DNA of 64,000 nucleotides from Arctopsyche grandis. Lineage: Eukaryota; Arthropoda; Insecta; Trichoptera; Hydropsychidae. The first letter of the stretch is position 1. The number at the start of each line of letters is the position of its first letter. The stretch is from NCBI RefSeq assembly GCF_051622035.1, contig NC_135358.1:6778501-6842500 (forward strand), read 5' to 3'. This document shows positions 48,101 to 59,223 of this stretch, piece by piece. A program made the position numbers and the translations under genes. The notes under the pieces were generated by a model that was given only the letters and a program-made list of their open reading frames with translations, ran no database searches and was not told where the DNA came from.

Positions 48101-48215
48101 TACATTTGCGCTCAATTTGTATCGAAAATGCTCTCATAATTCTCTAAAATGCTCAATTTGAACGTGTATGTATAATAAATATACACATATGTATGTAGAA
48201 TTGTCGAAATTTTAT

Positions 48216-48280
<65 letters not shown>

Positions 48281-51200
48281 GTCCAAAGTTCTAATTAATA
48301 TATTATATTATGGCCATAATTTGGAAAACACGTAAATTCAAAATTATTTATTTACCAGGAGAATGAAAACTACGTATTTTGTTAATCATAGTATGGTATC
48401 AACTTTATCAATTTATTTCCGCTTTTTTGAATTTTTAAAATTATACATAGAAGTGGATTTAGAATAGTCCTAAAATATAGCACAAATATGTATATTGTTT
48501 TTGATCAAAACTGGATTTTTGCGTTTTACAAGTTTAGCTAACGATATAATATCAACTCGTAGCTTTAAGCACGAGTTTTATTGTTAACTGCATAGTCTTG
48601 GGCCTAAGTTGAGAAATTTAGCTGGCGTAGCTATTTTTGAGTGATGAGTAATTTGTACAACAAATAAGTATTTTATTCATTGCATGATACAATCAACTTG
48701 CAATGATCACTATATTTCAAGGACATAAAATTTTTATATCATTAAAGATCAAACATTATTACAATCAAAATTCTTTTTACTTTTTCTATATTTTAAAAAT
48801 GAGCTATAGAATGTTATTAATTTAAATTTAAAAAATATAGGTGAAATACCTCCCTGGTTGAATGGAACATTGCTGAGAAATGGTCCAGGCTCACTTAAAG
48901 TTGGAGATATGGAATTCAAGCATCTCTTTGATAGTTCAGCTCTATTGCATCGGTACATTTTATTTATATTTAAATTTTACGCCATTTAAATAGCATTTAT
49001 GAATGAAAATAAACAATATTTTATTCTAGGTTTGAGATTGCTAATGGATTTGCAACGTATCAATGTCGATTTTTACAATCCAAATCATATAAAAAAAATC
49101 ACGCTGCTCAAAGGATAGTTGTCACTGAATTTGGAACAGAATCCGTACCGGATCCATGTCATTCAATATTTGACAGGTTTGTAAATTTAACAATATAAAA
49201 AGCATTCTTTACACTAATTAGTATAATGGAACCAATTTAATTACAATTTAGGTTTTCTGCAATATTCAAACCGGGAGAAGGTTATTCAGATAATGCAATG
49301 ATATCAGTGTATCCGTTTGGTGATGAAATCTATACATTTACAGAAAGTCCTATAATTCACAAGTAAGTTTAAATCTTTAAAGTAAGTAAGTTTGAATGTT
49401 TAAAGTAAGTAAGTAAACAAGTAAGTTTGAATATACAAGTAAAAGCTATTGATCTGGTTAAATGTGTACTGATAATTTCAGAATAGATCCTATAACGCTT
49501 GAAACACAAAAGAGATTGAACGTTTCAGAACATGTTTCAATAGTGAATCACACATCACATCCACACGTCATGAAAAATGGTAAATTTAGTATATTTAAAG
49601 TACATATAACAACCTAGTAGAATAGGTTTTAATTCTTTTTACGCGACATGCTTTCAGGTGATGTTTATAATTTAGGATTAGCCATTACTAAGAAAGGTCC
49701 AATGTACAACATAATAAGATTTCCCAGGAACGAAAATAATGGTAAAATTTCAATGCAATATATGATATACTTATACATATGTATATAACAATTATTAACA
49801 AGTGCGCGTAAACAGGAAACATGTTTGAGAGTGCACATCGAGTTGCGAGTGTTCCTGTAAGATGGCCTCTTCATCCTGGATACATGCATACTTTTGGTAA
49901 GCTTTATTTTTATTTAATTATAACCTTAATTAAGAGCCTTATTGCTTCAAAGATTATGATTATTATCAATTCAGGTATAACGGAAAATTATTATATAGTC
50001 GTTGAACAGCCTCTATCAGTGTCTGTCTACAAGTTATTGAAAACGCAATTATCAAATAAACCAATGATGGGTTGTTTTAAATGGTATAAAAATCAAGATG
50101 TAAGTTAATTAACTTGTCATAAAATATATATATATATAATATGTTTGAATTTAATATTCCAATTAAAACTTATACTTATAGACAATATTTCACATCGTCA
50201 AACGTTCAAATGGAAAGGTACTGCAGACTTTTCACTCGGAAGCATTCTTCTATTTGCACATAATTAATCAATATGAAAAAGACAAGCATATTGTAGTGGA
50301 TATATGCTGTTATAAAGATCCGGCAATGCTCGAATGCATGTATGTGGATAGTATGAAAGTAAGTACTTATCTATTGTATGTAATTTACAGCAATACCTTT
50401 TCAGGGAATCACTTACCTGCATACATACCGGAGCACGTTTCATGTACCTACTAAATTAACAATAAAACTCCTTTAAATATCTGCAACATGATATAATCGA
50501 TGACATCATTACCTCATCCCACCTGTCCTGTTGAATTAAAAATTTAGTCACTCATATGAGCTCAGAATGGCAATTTATATTCAAATTTTTATTAATGTTC
50601 AACATTTTAAGACTATTAACTGCCATAACCTTGACACTCCTATGTGGCGTTAAAATGAAAGCTTCAAGATTAATTAAATCTTTTTACTAAAAAACAATTT
50701 GTTAATGAAAAGACTAACCAAACCATCTTCAAATGTAACTTAATTTCATAGATTGAACAATTTATTTATGTTAACCTGATGGACTTTTAGACTATGCAGA
50801 ATAATCCTGAATATGCAAGCATGTTTCGTGGTAGACCAATGCGATTTGTGCTTCCTTTGCAAGGGGAAAAAGTCACACTCGAAGCATCCGAGGCTAAAGC
50901 CTACACATTACCTGGAGGAAAAATAATGGTAACGCCTGAACTGTTAGCTACTATAGGTTGTGAAACTCCAAGAATCAATTACGATAAGTATTTAGGTATA
51001 AATAAACAGAATTACTAATACAAGTAAACCATCTGACGATTATAATTCTCAATTCAAAACTTTTAGGACGACCGTATCAATATTTCTATGCGATCAGTTC
51101 CGATGTGGATGCTGAGAATCCTGGAACGGTAATTATAACCACACTTTTCATAGTAAAATTGAGTAATGGTTAGAGACTCGTATTTTGGACATTTTGGTAT

Positions 51201-52344
51201 TAATGCTTAATGATGCTAAAATTCGGAATAGATGCTTATAGATGCTAAATTCGTAAAATATGCGAATAGATGCTAAAATAACAAACAAAAGTGAAATTTG
51301 CATAAAATTTATATAATTAATAGACAATTTAGAAGGGTCTTCCTATCCTTTGCCCATTTATTATATGAAGAAATTGAGGGGATAAAACAGAGCTTGCAGT
51401 TTACCATAGACGGTGTTTTTCCTGTCGAAACCAAGCAACTGCTTTTGTCTACTACTGTAAACAAAAGAAGACAGTTGGAGCTGTGTATCCAAAAGCTGCT
51501 CAAAAAAGCGTCTCAAAACTAGACTAAATGAGACAAATCTATTCCTCCAAACATTGAGTTACTATTCGATCCATCTGTGGCAAGTACAAAATCTAATATT
51601 AATGTTAAAGAAACAGTTTCGTTTTTTAGAAACCTGCCATTGTTTAATGTATTAACATAAGCTCAATGTTTGGAAAGATGTCAGCACAGTTTTAGACAAT
51701 TAATAGAGAATATAAATAGTGAATCCACGCCGGATGTATTGCTATTATTGATGGCAACAAAAATTAAATATGAAGTGTTTGGTTGTGCAGCTCTAAAATC
51801 TATTTGGTGTCCTGTCAATAGTGTAGATGCTGAAAGGTATTTTAGTAAATACAATATAATTGTTACCGATCGTCGCACGAATCTCAAAAACGAATCCCCT
51901 AAACGCTAAAATGGTAAAAACGACAAAAATAGATGCCCAAAATACGTGTCTCTAGTAATGGTCTTTGGATTTTAATTTGAATTAAATTGCAGTTAATAAA
52001 AGTTGATGCAGTGAACAAAAACAAGATGACGTGGTCTGAAAAAAATTGCTATCCGAGTGAACCTATATTTATACCCAGACCTAATGCTGTGGTAAAATTA
52101 TTATTAATGCATAAATTACGATCGGTATGTAAATGATGTTCATATATATAGCATGTCCCTTTTTTTGCAGGATGAGGATGATGGTGTTGTCGTTGCTGCT
52201 TTAGTTTGGGGTCAAAACCGTAGCCACGAAGTAGGTTTGTTGGTACTGGATGCAAAATCTTTAAAAGAAGTGGCGAGGACGACATTTGTAACACCGTCTC
52301 CGGTACCCAAGTGCTTGCATGGATGGTTCTTGCCATCTACTTGA
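42145..52344 (+). CDS. ninaB: Carotenoid isomerooxygenase (BCO/ninaB type), 13 exons, ~536 aa
   Basis: This non-haem iron enzyme cleaves and isomerises carotenoids to retinal for visual pigment. Exons: 42145-42280, 48841-48952, 49030-49176, 49252-49362, 49482-49579, 49658-49741, 49816-49896, 49975-50099, 50182-50358, 50791-50995, 51067-51128, 51993-52091, 52171-52344 (1,611 nt, in phase). Motifs: [34 protein letters not shown], and the four expected iron-ligand histidines in [24 protein letters not shown] and [27 protein letters not shown] is a strong ninaB-type block. The start is the first ATG in the exon frame (42145). A spliced upstream exon joining at 42168 is also possible because TTTCAG precedes AATAACAATGAA. 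Intron 1 is 6.5 kb and holds a Mutator-like element. Intron 11 holds an hAT element. All ligands are kept, so the enzyme looks functional. Confidence 0.92.
43460..43965 (-). repeat. Left ~197-bp satellite array of the MULE
   Basis: Repeats with TCTCAACCGT at about 98-bp steps (43464, 43560, 43657, 43757, 43856, 43955) alternate between two half-units: one with CATTGCATTAGTTTATATGGC and one with CGCGGGCGTTATTAAATTAG. This makes about 2.5 full units, inverted relative to the right array. Confidence 0.85.
44943..45205 (-). pseudogene. MULE transposase C-terminal exon
   Basis: The 87-codon frame opens [12 protein letters not shown], continues [17 protein letters not shown] and [13 protein letters not shown], and ends [11 protein letters not shown] plus stop. 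The NN.VEG.H, P..WKF, and terminal YLRGI..N pattern is the C-terminal signature of FLYWCH/MULE-type transposases common in insects (family knowledge, not searched). An acceptor-like AACAG sits just upstream. The DDE catalytic region and FLYWCH zinc finger are not found in the 1.2 kb upstream. Confidence 0.7.
45772..45888. repeat. Foldback segment inside the MULE core
   Basis: AAAGGAGGTATGTAAAAA at the left is mirrored by TTTTTACATACCTCCTTTT at the right, with about 80 bp between. It could be a small MITE nested in the MULE. Confidence 0.5.
46440..47470 (+). repeat. Right ~197-bp satellite array of the MULE
   Basis: GGTTGAGA marks recur at about 46461, 46559, 46659, 46757, 46855, 46951, 47051, 47149, 47248, 47346 and 47447. 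Alternate half-units (AACCCCTGTCATTTATAC and AAGCCCTGCCATATAAAC) form a 196-199 bp higher-order unit, repeated about five times with very high identity. It is longer than the left array. Confidence 0.9.
48219..48280. repeat. (TA)n microsatellite
   Basis: About 60 bp of TA dinucleotides in ninaB intron 1. Confidence 0.95.
51171..51954 (+). mobile_element. hAT element with decayed transposase (ninaB intron 11)
   Basis: Terminal repeats TAGAGACTCGTATTTTGG and the complement of TAGAGACACGTATTTTGG are flanked by a perfect 8-bp duplication, GTAATGGT (51163-51170 and 51955-51962). The inside carries remnants of an hAT transposase: a 79-aa frame at 51670-51909 with [21 protein letters not shown], which matches the C-terminal dimerisation region of hAT transposases, and an upstream stretch around 51360-51510. 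Stops separate them. At 784 bp it is internally deleted and inactive. Confidence 0.85.
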
Positions 52345-53833
52345 AAGTGTGGATTAACATAGTGACCGATTGATTTAAATTGTACATTAGATGCAATTAT
52401 ATACATATGTAGGTCTATAATGATCTCGTATCATGTTCAGTGTACATTACATATTTTTAAAAAGTTTGATGTGGAAACATTAGTATTTTAATGTTTAGTG
52501 TTGATGTTTGGAAATAAAATTAAGACGTATAAAAAAAGTTATTTTATTTTTAATCCCTTACACCACAAGCATAAATTATGATGAAATGTATGTACAAAAT
52601 TTACATTTAAAAATGCAACACAGGTTGGCAAATACATACATACGTATAAGTATGCACGTATAATTAATTCATAATGATACATCATAAATATTTTTCATTA
52701 GTTCTTGCGAATATAATGTTGATAAAATAAAAAAATCTAATGTTATATAAAATACATCTTTTCAAATCATAGAAATATCAAAACCTAAAACTTCACCATC
52801 AACGGACATATAAAATTTAATATCTACAAAGAATTCATTAAATTAAATTATTTTATTTTAGACTAAAATTTATAATAAGCACCTAAACGCAAATATTTTT
52901 TTAAATAATATAATATATAGTATGTATACATATATAGTTAACGAATTAATAATATGGAAGTGGGGTTTACTATATTTTACAGGATAAAATTGCATTGATC
53001 GCTATTTAATACATAAAAATCGATATGTTTTATCTATATCGAAATTTAATCTTATTTTATTATTTTTAAATATGATTTATGATTAACGTAAATTGCAGTT
53101 CATAAGTATATGCAGTTCTTTTACCTAAAAACTAATTCATTAAATTAAATAACTTGAAACTATAATACATAACAATGTGCAACGAAATTAGAGTGAAAAA
53201 TAATTTTGCATATTTTAGAATACAAAGGTAAAAGAAATAAGTGGAATGTTCATACAACTTTTTCGTCAAAATATATAAAACATTAAATAAAAAAGATTTA
53301 CATTGAGTATTATAAACCAATAATTTCAAAAAGAAGAGATTCTTGTGTATACATTTTAGAAGTAATAAGTACTGTATTGTTCCGAATATGTACATATAAG
53401 GCAAGGTTTTTAAGGCAACACAAAAATATTAAAAAACATAGGGGGGGGGGAAAGAAAGGTTTAACTTTAAATTCAATATAGTATGGTAGTAAAGGAAAAT
53501 ATTTTTTTTCTTAATAATAAATAGAGATAAAAATTATCAGTACTTATTGGTTATACGGGCGCATCCGAGCGTCGAGTTCCACTAACGCATACAAATACAT
53601 GATAGTTTCAAGAATGTCCTCTAAGTGTCGCGAACAGTAAAGTGGTATTATAAATATGATAAAACATTGTGGTACGGCTCGTCAGCACATGGAAAGTTTA
53701 TGTGGCGGCATAAAATACGAAACCCAGATAAATTTCGAATAGATTTTTCTCTACAATAAGAAAATATTGGTCTCCACCAGGCCATATGTATGTACATATG
53801 TGAAATTATAATACATATATAAGTATGTATGAT
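52345..53833. other. No gene recognised (ninaB 3' flank)
   Basis: AT-rich sequence. AATAAAAT at about 52513 may be the ninaB polyadenylation signal. No conserved frame is visible. The 90-aa minus frame at 53132-53404 is compositionally unremarkable. Confidence 0.4.
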
Positions 53834-54519
53834 CAGGGCCGGTTTAATGGTGCAGTAGACTAGGCACGTGCCTGGGGGCGCTGCGAGGCGCCCCCATTTT
53901 TTAATTTTTTTGATTATTATATTGGAAAAATAAAAATAATAATTTGGCTTTCTTTGAACTTCTAAAAAATTTTATATTCAACTTAATTTTTCTACTCGAA
54001 GTAACAATACTGATCGTAAAATATGTATTATAATTTACGAGGAACGCAGGAAGTTGACCGTCAAATATCAACGATATGCGAATAAACTGGTAAAACAGCA
54101 AACTGTCGTCGGTACAAATGGTAATTTGGAATTGTATTTTATATAAAATACCGTTAAAACATATGTATGTATATATATAAATATATATCAGGGATGGATT
54201 TGCTTCACGAAATTAAATATCTTAACCAATGATATTAGAAAGAAGAAATGTCAGTCTATAAAATTCTTCAGTTTATTGTTGAATATAAATTAATGTCTTC
54301 ATTACCGAATTTATTCATAGCTATCCGTATTTTATTTTGTTTTATTAATTTTTATACATAAAACATGACTTTTTAATAAAATTTTTAAATTTAGTTTTAT
54401 GTTTTTGTCTTAATAATTTTTTCTTCAACATAAAATTTATTGTTTAAAATTTAAAGGGGGGGGGGGGCTCTGAAACAAATCTGCCTAGGGGTGCCATATA
54501 CCCTGTATGGCCGGGCCAA
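53834..54519 (+). mobile_element. Non-autonomous hAT family G, copy 1
   Basis: The left end CAGGGCCGG and a right end near GGCCGGGCC are flanked by TGTATGAT (53826-53833 and 54520-54527). GC-rich subterminal GGGGGCGC / GGCGCCCCC sequence sits inside the ends and the core is AT-rich. An inverted-orientation copy is at 59960-60687, sharing ATAATTTACGAGGAACGCAGGAAGTTGAC-type core sequence. Confidence 0.75.
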
Positions 54520-54764
54520 TGTATGATAAAATCATTTGAGAAATGCGTTTCAGTTATTTATTGATATATAACGTCAATCACTGATTACATACTGTCACTT
54601 TACTAAAACTGTTCGTGGCCCCTAGAGGCCAATTATGTAAATGTCGTGCATTTTTATGTGTAAGTGTAAGTGTGTGAATTTAATGCGTGGATGCGGATGT
54701 ATAACCAACAAGTACCAAATTATCTATTAATTACTTAAAAAAATTAAGTATTTCATTCGTTTAA

Positions 54765-55046
54765 GAGGGCTGGACCGCAGCGCCTTGTCCATACAAACGT
54801 ATTAGACTTCTCCCTTCATCAATTATGGCACTGGAGCAATTATTTTTTAATATGCTATGGATATCCTATCATGTTTCTATTATTTTTTTTGATTTTTTGA
54901 TTAATCAAAAAATAAAAAAAATAGAAACATGCCTATGGTGGATATATGTTAAATAGAATATTAAAAAATAATTTCTCTAGTGCCACAATTGAGGAAGGGA
55001 GAAGTCTAATACGTTTGTATGGACAAGGCGCTGGGGTCCAGCCCTC
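54765..55046. mobile_element. TTAA-flanked palindromic MITE
   Basis: A 282-bp element is almost entirely two complementary arms of about 135 bp, opening GAGGGCTGGACC and closing GGTCCAGCCCTC. TTAA flanks both sides (54761-54764, 55047-55050), as for piggyBac-type insertion. The arm tips include CCATACAAACGTATTAGAC and its complement. Confidence 0.8.
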
Positions 55047-55369
55047 TTAATAAATGCACGATTTATTTGAATTTTTTTGCAAAAATCTTGCCTACCTATT
55101 TTCTGACAAAATTATTGCAAATTAAAATATTTTTAATTTTAAAAAAAATCTTTAGAACGCATTGTTTAAATGTCAACAATTTTCAAAAACACTTATAGGA
55201 ATTTTAAAATTTATTTTATATCACAATTTATTTGTGATAAAGAAATTACCAATTATTTAATATTTGCTTTTAATACTGATACCCTGTATGCGATTTAGAC
55301 GTATTAAAACAAAAGACATCCAGCAAATATCAACAAAACAAATTGGAAAACTAAATAAAATTAATTCCA

Positions 55370-57748
55370 TCACCAGTTGGGCTTAGTTTGATTAATAGAC
55401 CATTGCTGATAGGTATTGTTAGGATCGCACACTAACAAAGACAACAGTTTCGTATTGGGATGAAGCGCCAAGCATTTATTATACACTCTGTGCGAGATCA
55501 TTTTAGTCTCCGACGAATACACCCACGGTCCGTCTACCGTACCCAACCTGCAGAAGGCAATTTTAATTCCTTGAGAATCTGCTTCGACGCACCGCTCACC
55601 GACACCTAACTGTCCAGCACTGTTCAAACGGAACAGTTGATTATTTCCCATACCATGACAGAGACCTGTGCCGAGATAAGCAGGAGCTGCCCTTCCCATC
55701 GTATCCAAGCAAGTGTTCCCGGCGACGGATCTAACCGTACCCCAATGCTCATTCGGTGGCAACTTTGGAAATTTATCATAAACATCGTAAGCCACGTTAT
55801 CCATGAACCACGAAAAACTTTTACAATTCAGTCTATTTTTAAGCTCAATCTGTTCTGATATATCGCCCATATCCAAAAATCGAGCCATAGGCTCTCGGGT
55901 ATAAAAGAACTCTTTGTGCTCTTCGTCGAACCAAGTTTCAATGACTCTCTTGTAGTTGATTGTGATCAGAGGTCCTTTTTTCTTATTAGCCAATTTGCCA
56001 AAGCTGTACGGCATAAATCCTCGATATACGTGACCGACGCGTGAACAAGGAACCCACTCTATGCTGCCACCGCATTGCCATATTTTAAAACTCAATTCGA
56101 AATTCTCACCACCCCAGACTAGTAAGCCTGGATCATACGCGCCAATGTCAAGGAAAAACTGACGATTTATCGCGAAAAGTCCTCCGGCATGTGTAGGACT
56201 TTTGTAAGGTTCGGAATTGTGCGCTCTGCGGCGAGCTTCCTTATCGGGAAGTTCGTTCTCTTTGTACAACATTCCCCATTCGAATATACCCCGATAATGA
56301 TGGCCGTTAGTGTAGACGGGTCTGTACTCGAAATTCTTGTGGTCGATTCCGTCGATGACGGGAACGGTCATAACAGTCGGATCACGGTGGATGGGAGCTA
56401 ATAAAGGAGGCAGCCAATTAGCGTTGACTTCGCAATGAGCGTCCAAATAAACGATGACATCCCCCCTGGCTTCTTTGGCACCCCGAGATCTTGTACGAAT
56501 TAAACCTTCTCGTTCGGAATTACGAATGAGACGAACTTTCCCATCGAACCGTTCAATGTCCTTCTCCAATTTACTGCCAAGGTCTTCTTTATCCGAAAAA
56601 TCATCCACCTGAAATAACAATACAAAAGATTACAGGTTGACTCAAGTATTAGAATGTTTTCAAGAGTTTGGCAATGGTCTGTGACTCACCAGAAGTACTT
56701 CGTAAAGCATTTCAGGCGGTGAACGGTTAATAACGGAATGCACTGTTCTCATCAAGACTGACCAGCCCTCGTTATGAAACACTATGATGACAGACGTCGT
56801 CGGAAGTCCCTTCGGATAGTCCCAATGCTTACACTCTTCCAGTCTAGTATCAGGTATGGATCTATCGAGGGAAATTTCATCTGAACAAGCCAAATTCATT
56901 CCGTACTGAGATTCAGACTCGGCAATATCGTTTGCTTGATTGTCCCTCATAATGTGTGCCTTTCCCTCTTCACCGGGACCTTCTCTCTTTTCTATATGCT
57001 GTTGCTCGAAGTTTCCAAGACCTATAACGAATAATAAATATTAGAATACATCCCGATTTTAAATTAACACATTACCTAATGGAACAATAATAATTCGATA
57101 CGTTTGCAAAATTAATATATAATATATTTAAGAGCCGTAGTACGTGTGTTTATCTTTTTTCATGTAAATTAAAACCAGGAAAATATTGCATACATGTAAA
57201 TAGTTTTAGATAGTTTCATAATACACCAGATTATATTCGATTTAAATTGGTGATTTCGTCATATGGATCATCCTGGTTTAAATGGTTTAAAAATATATGG
57301 TTGATAAGCTATGAACCTGATAAGAAAAAACGTGCATCTCGTATTATATTCTCAATGGATTATTACTATCAAAGAATTCATTTACCATTCAAAAACATAA
57401 TTAATTTAATAAGTCATTACACGACGCTTAGAAATATGATGTGTGGTTTAGAAGTTGTGTTTCAAATTGCAGGACAATGCGAGTCCTGAATGGTAACTTT
57501 CATGGACATTCTGAGTGGATTGGCAATGCTATATATAGGCCAAGTATGTGGAACAAAAGTTGAAGTGAACCTGAGACGAGAATAGGAATTTCGCTATGGT
57601 GTCGTAGAGAGTGCTGCGCGTCGGGACTCGGTAGATTGACCGCTCTGTCTCCATCTCCATGTCTCCTCTGCAGCAGCAGAATCACCAGGCCAGTGAGCAC
57701 CAGCGCCACAATCAGTCGGCCGCGTCCCCAACGCATCCAAACACGCAT
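55370..57748 (-). CDS. pgant7: Polypeptide GalNAc-transferase, GALNT7/pgant7 type (3 exons, 582 aa)
   Basis: This Golgi enzyme adds or extends mucin-type O-GalNAc on glycopeptides. Exons: 57748-57571, 57021-56690, 56608-55370 (1,749 nt, in phase). Layout: a short basic cytosolic tail, one signal-anchor helix (about residues 12-26, LIVALVLTGLVILLL), a stem, then GT-A catalytic domain with SVIIVFHNEGWS, the metal-binding DAHCE (about 226), AGGLFAI and the WGGENFELSFKIWQCGG block, and a C-terminal ricin-type lectin domain with repeated QLFRL/QQW-like motifs. The LGNFE stem motif, EECKHWDY, and CHGMGNNQLF are closest to GALNT7 among family members I recall. GALNT7-type enzymes prefer already glycosylated substrates. 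Start: the first ATG before the anchor. It is divergent from HGH1, 1.5 kb away. Confidence 0.93.
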
Positions 57749-57870
57749 CTTCGTTAGTCGTTAATTAAAATCACACAGCGAACGGGAGCGGCGAATAGAG
57801 GGATCCAACACCGCACACGTCAACAAGCCGCCTTTCGACAACTGTCAGCTGTCATAATAACAGAGATATA
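57749..57870 (-). promoter_or_regulatory. GC-rich 5' flank of pgant7
   Basis: CpG-rich sequence (GAACGGGAGCGGCGAATAG, ACACCGCACACG) runs from just upstream of the pgant7 start to about 57870, then drops to AT-rich. This suggests 5' UTR and promoter. No TATA box was assigned. Confidence 0.35.
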
Positions 57871-58654
57871 CACGGCCAGCTTCTATCCACATTAAATCAA
57901 ATCAAACTTTTACTGACTTATTTCAAACCCTGTCTTAGACTGAAGACAGCTGAAGTGGTTGCTTCTGCTCTCATATGACAAGTTTAAACTAATTTTGTCT
58001 CACTTCTTGTATCAAATAAATAATTATTTATTCTGTTTGTTCCAATTATTTATTACAGAGACTCTATATATTTTCAAAGAAAATCTTATAAGACATTACC
58101 CAAGCTGCTCAACGTTTCTCATAGTGAAAGTTTCACGAACTCAGATAAAATAATTAAATTATTAATCAGCAAGTGAGTAACGTACATTATATGTACATAT
58201 ATTATTATATGTACAGGCCAAATGTGGCTACAGTTATTCTGAGGAACACACTTATAAACTTTGCAATAAGCTATTATGTTCAGTTTACAAGTTTTAGAAA
58301 ATTCATATTGTTACATAAAGTAAATTATCAAATTTTAATTAAAAAATAAAAATTTAATAATGACCCTTTAAATCAGAATTATAATAATTATATTTTTCAC
58401 ACTAGCACATACATATGTACATACAATTGGTAGAAATGTTAAATATTTTTCGAGAGATCTGAGAAGATATCCTACTATCTCGAAAGTAGGATATCTGAGA
58501 AGATATCCGTTCTCGCATGCGTCACTAAAATCTCGATTACGGAACATCTGGAACCCGAAAATTCCATCCATGCGAGATATCATACTAACGAGAACTCGAG
58601 TGCCAAATAATCCGTTTTCGCGATTTTCGTGGCAAAAATTATCATTTGCGCGAT

Positions 58655-58899
58655 GGTGATCGTAAAAATGCATTCGAGATCGTTGCATTCTTGAGACATC
58701 CAAATTTTCAAAAATGCTCAAGGAGAACTAACGCAATAGAATTCCACAAAAAAGCTTCAACGGGTATTTGTATGTTATCCAAGGATGCTAACTTTTTTTT
58801 GTGTCTATTGCGTAAGTACTTTTTGATCGCCTTTGATAATAAGGACTTCTTGAAACTGCGCCACCATTCACTGCAATTTAGTGCATTTTTCCGGGAACC
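58655..58899. mobile_element. Foldback MITE family B, copy 2
   Basis: The ends are GGTGATCGTAAAAATGC and the complement of GGTTCCCGGAAAAATGC. The flanks TTGCGCGAT and TTGGGCGAT form a 9-bp duplication with one mismatch. It is colinear with the copy at 3927-4179. It lies between pgant7 and HGH1. Confidence 0.7.
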
Positions 58900-59223
58900 T
58901 TGGGCGATTGCAATGTGTGAAATAATTAATTTACCATTTCTCAGATGTTTTTTTTTAATTTCCATTTTGGCAACATTGATCAACTACTCAGGGTTGTAGG
59001 CTGTAAACTTGTAGGCTTGTAGGTTAAAATCAATTTTAAGGTGAATTCCATCAAAATATGTATTGCTTTCATTTTATCTACGAAAGAGTTGATTATAATT
59101 AAATATTTGCATTTACTTATTTTGTGTTTGCGTATTTTTACAGTGGATATTTCGCAAATACGTCACTGACCACGCACATGTTATCTGTCAGTTACATAGT
59201 ATAGTATTTGTATACCTGTCATC

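Larger units (their letters stand above)
42540..48135 (+). repeat. Dispersed repeat family F, copy 3, split by a Mutator-like element
   Basis: The left part (42540-43300) and right part (47840-48135) join at ACGATTCTTTCCTC / ACCCCTGAACG. The uninterrupted copy in Larp7 intron 4 reads ACGATTTTTTCCACACCCCTGAACG at the same point, so it serves as an empty-site reference for the insertion. Confidence 0.75.
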
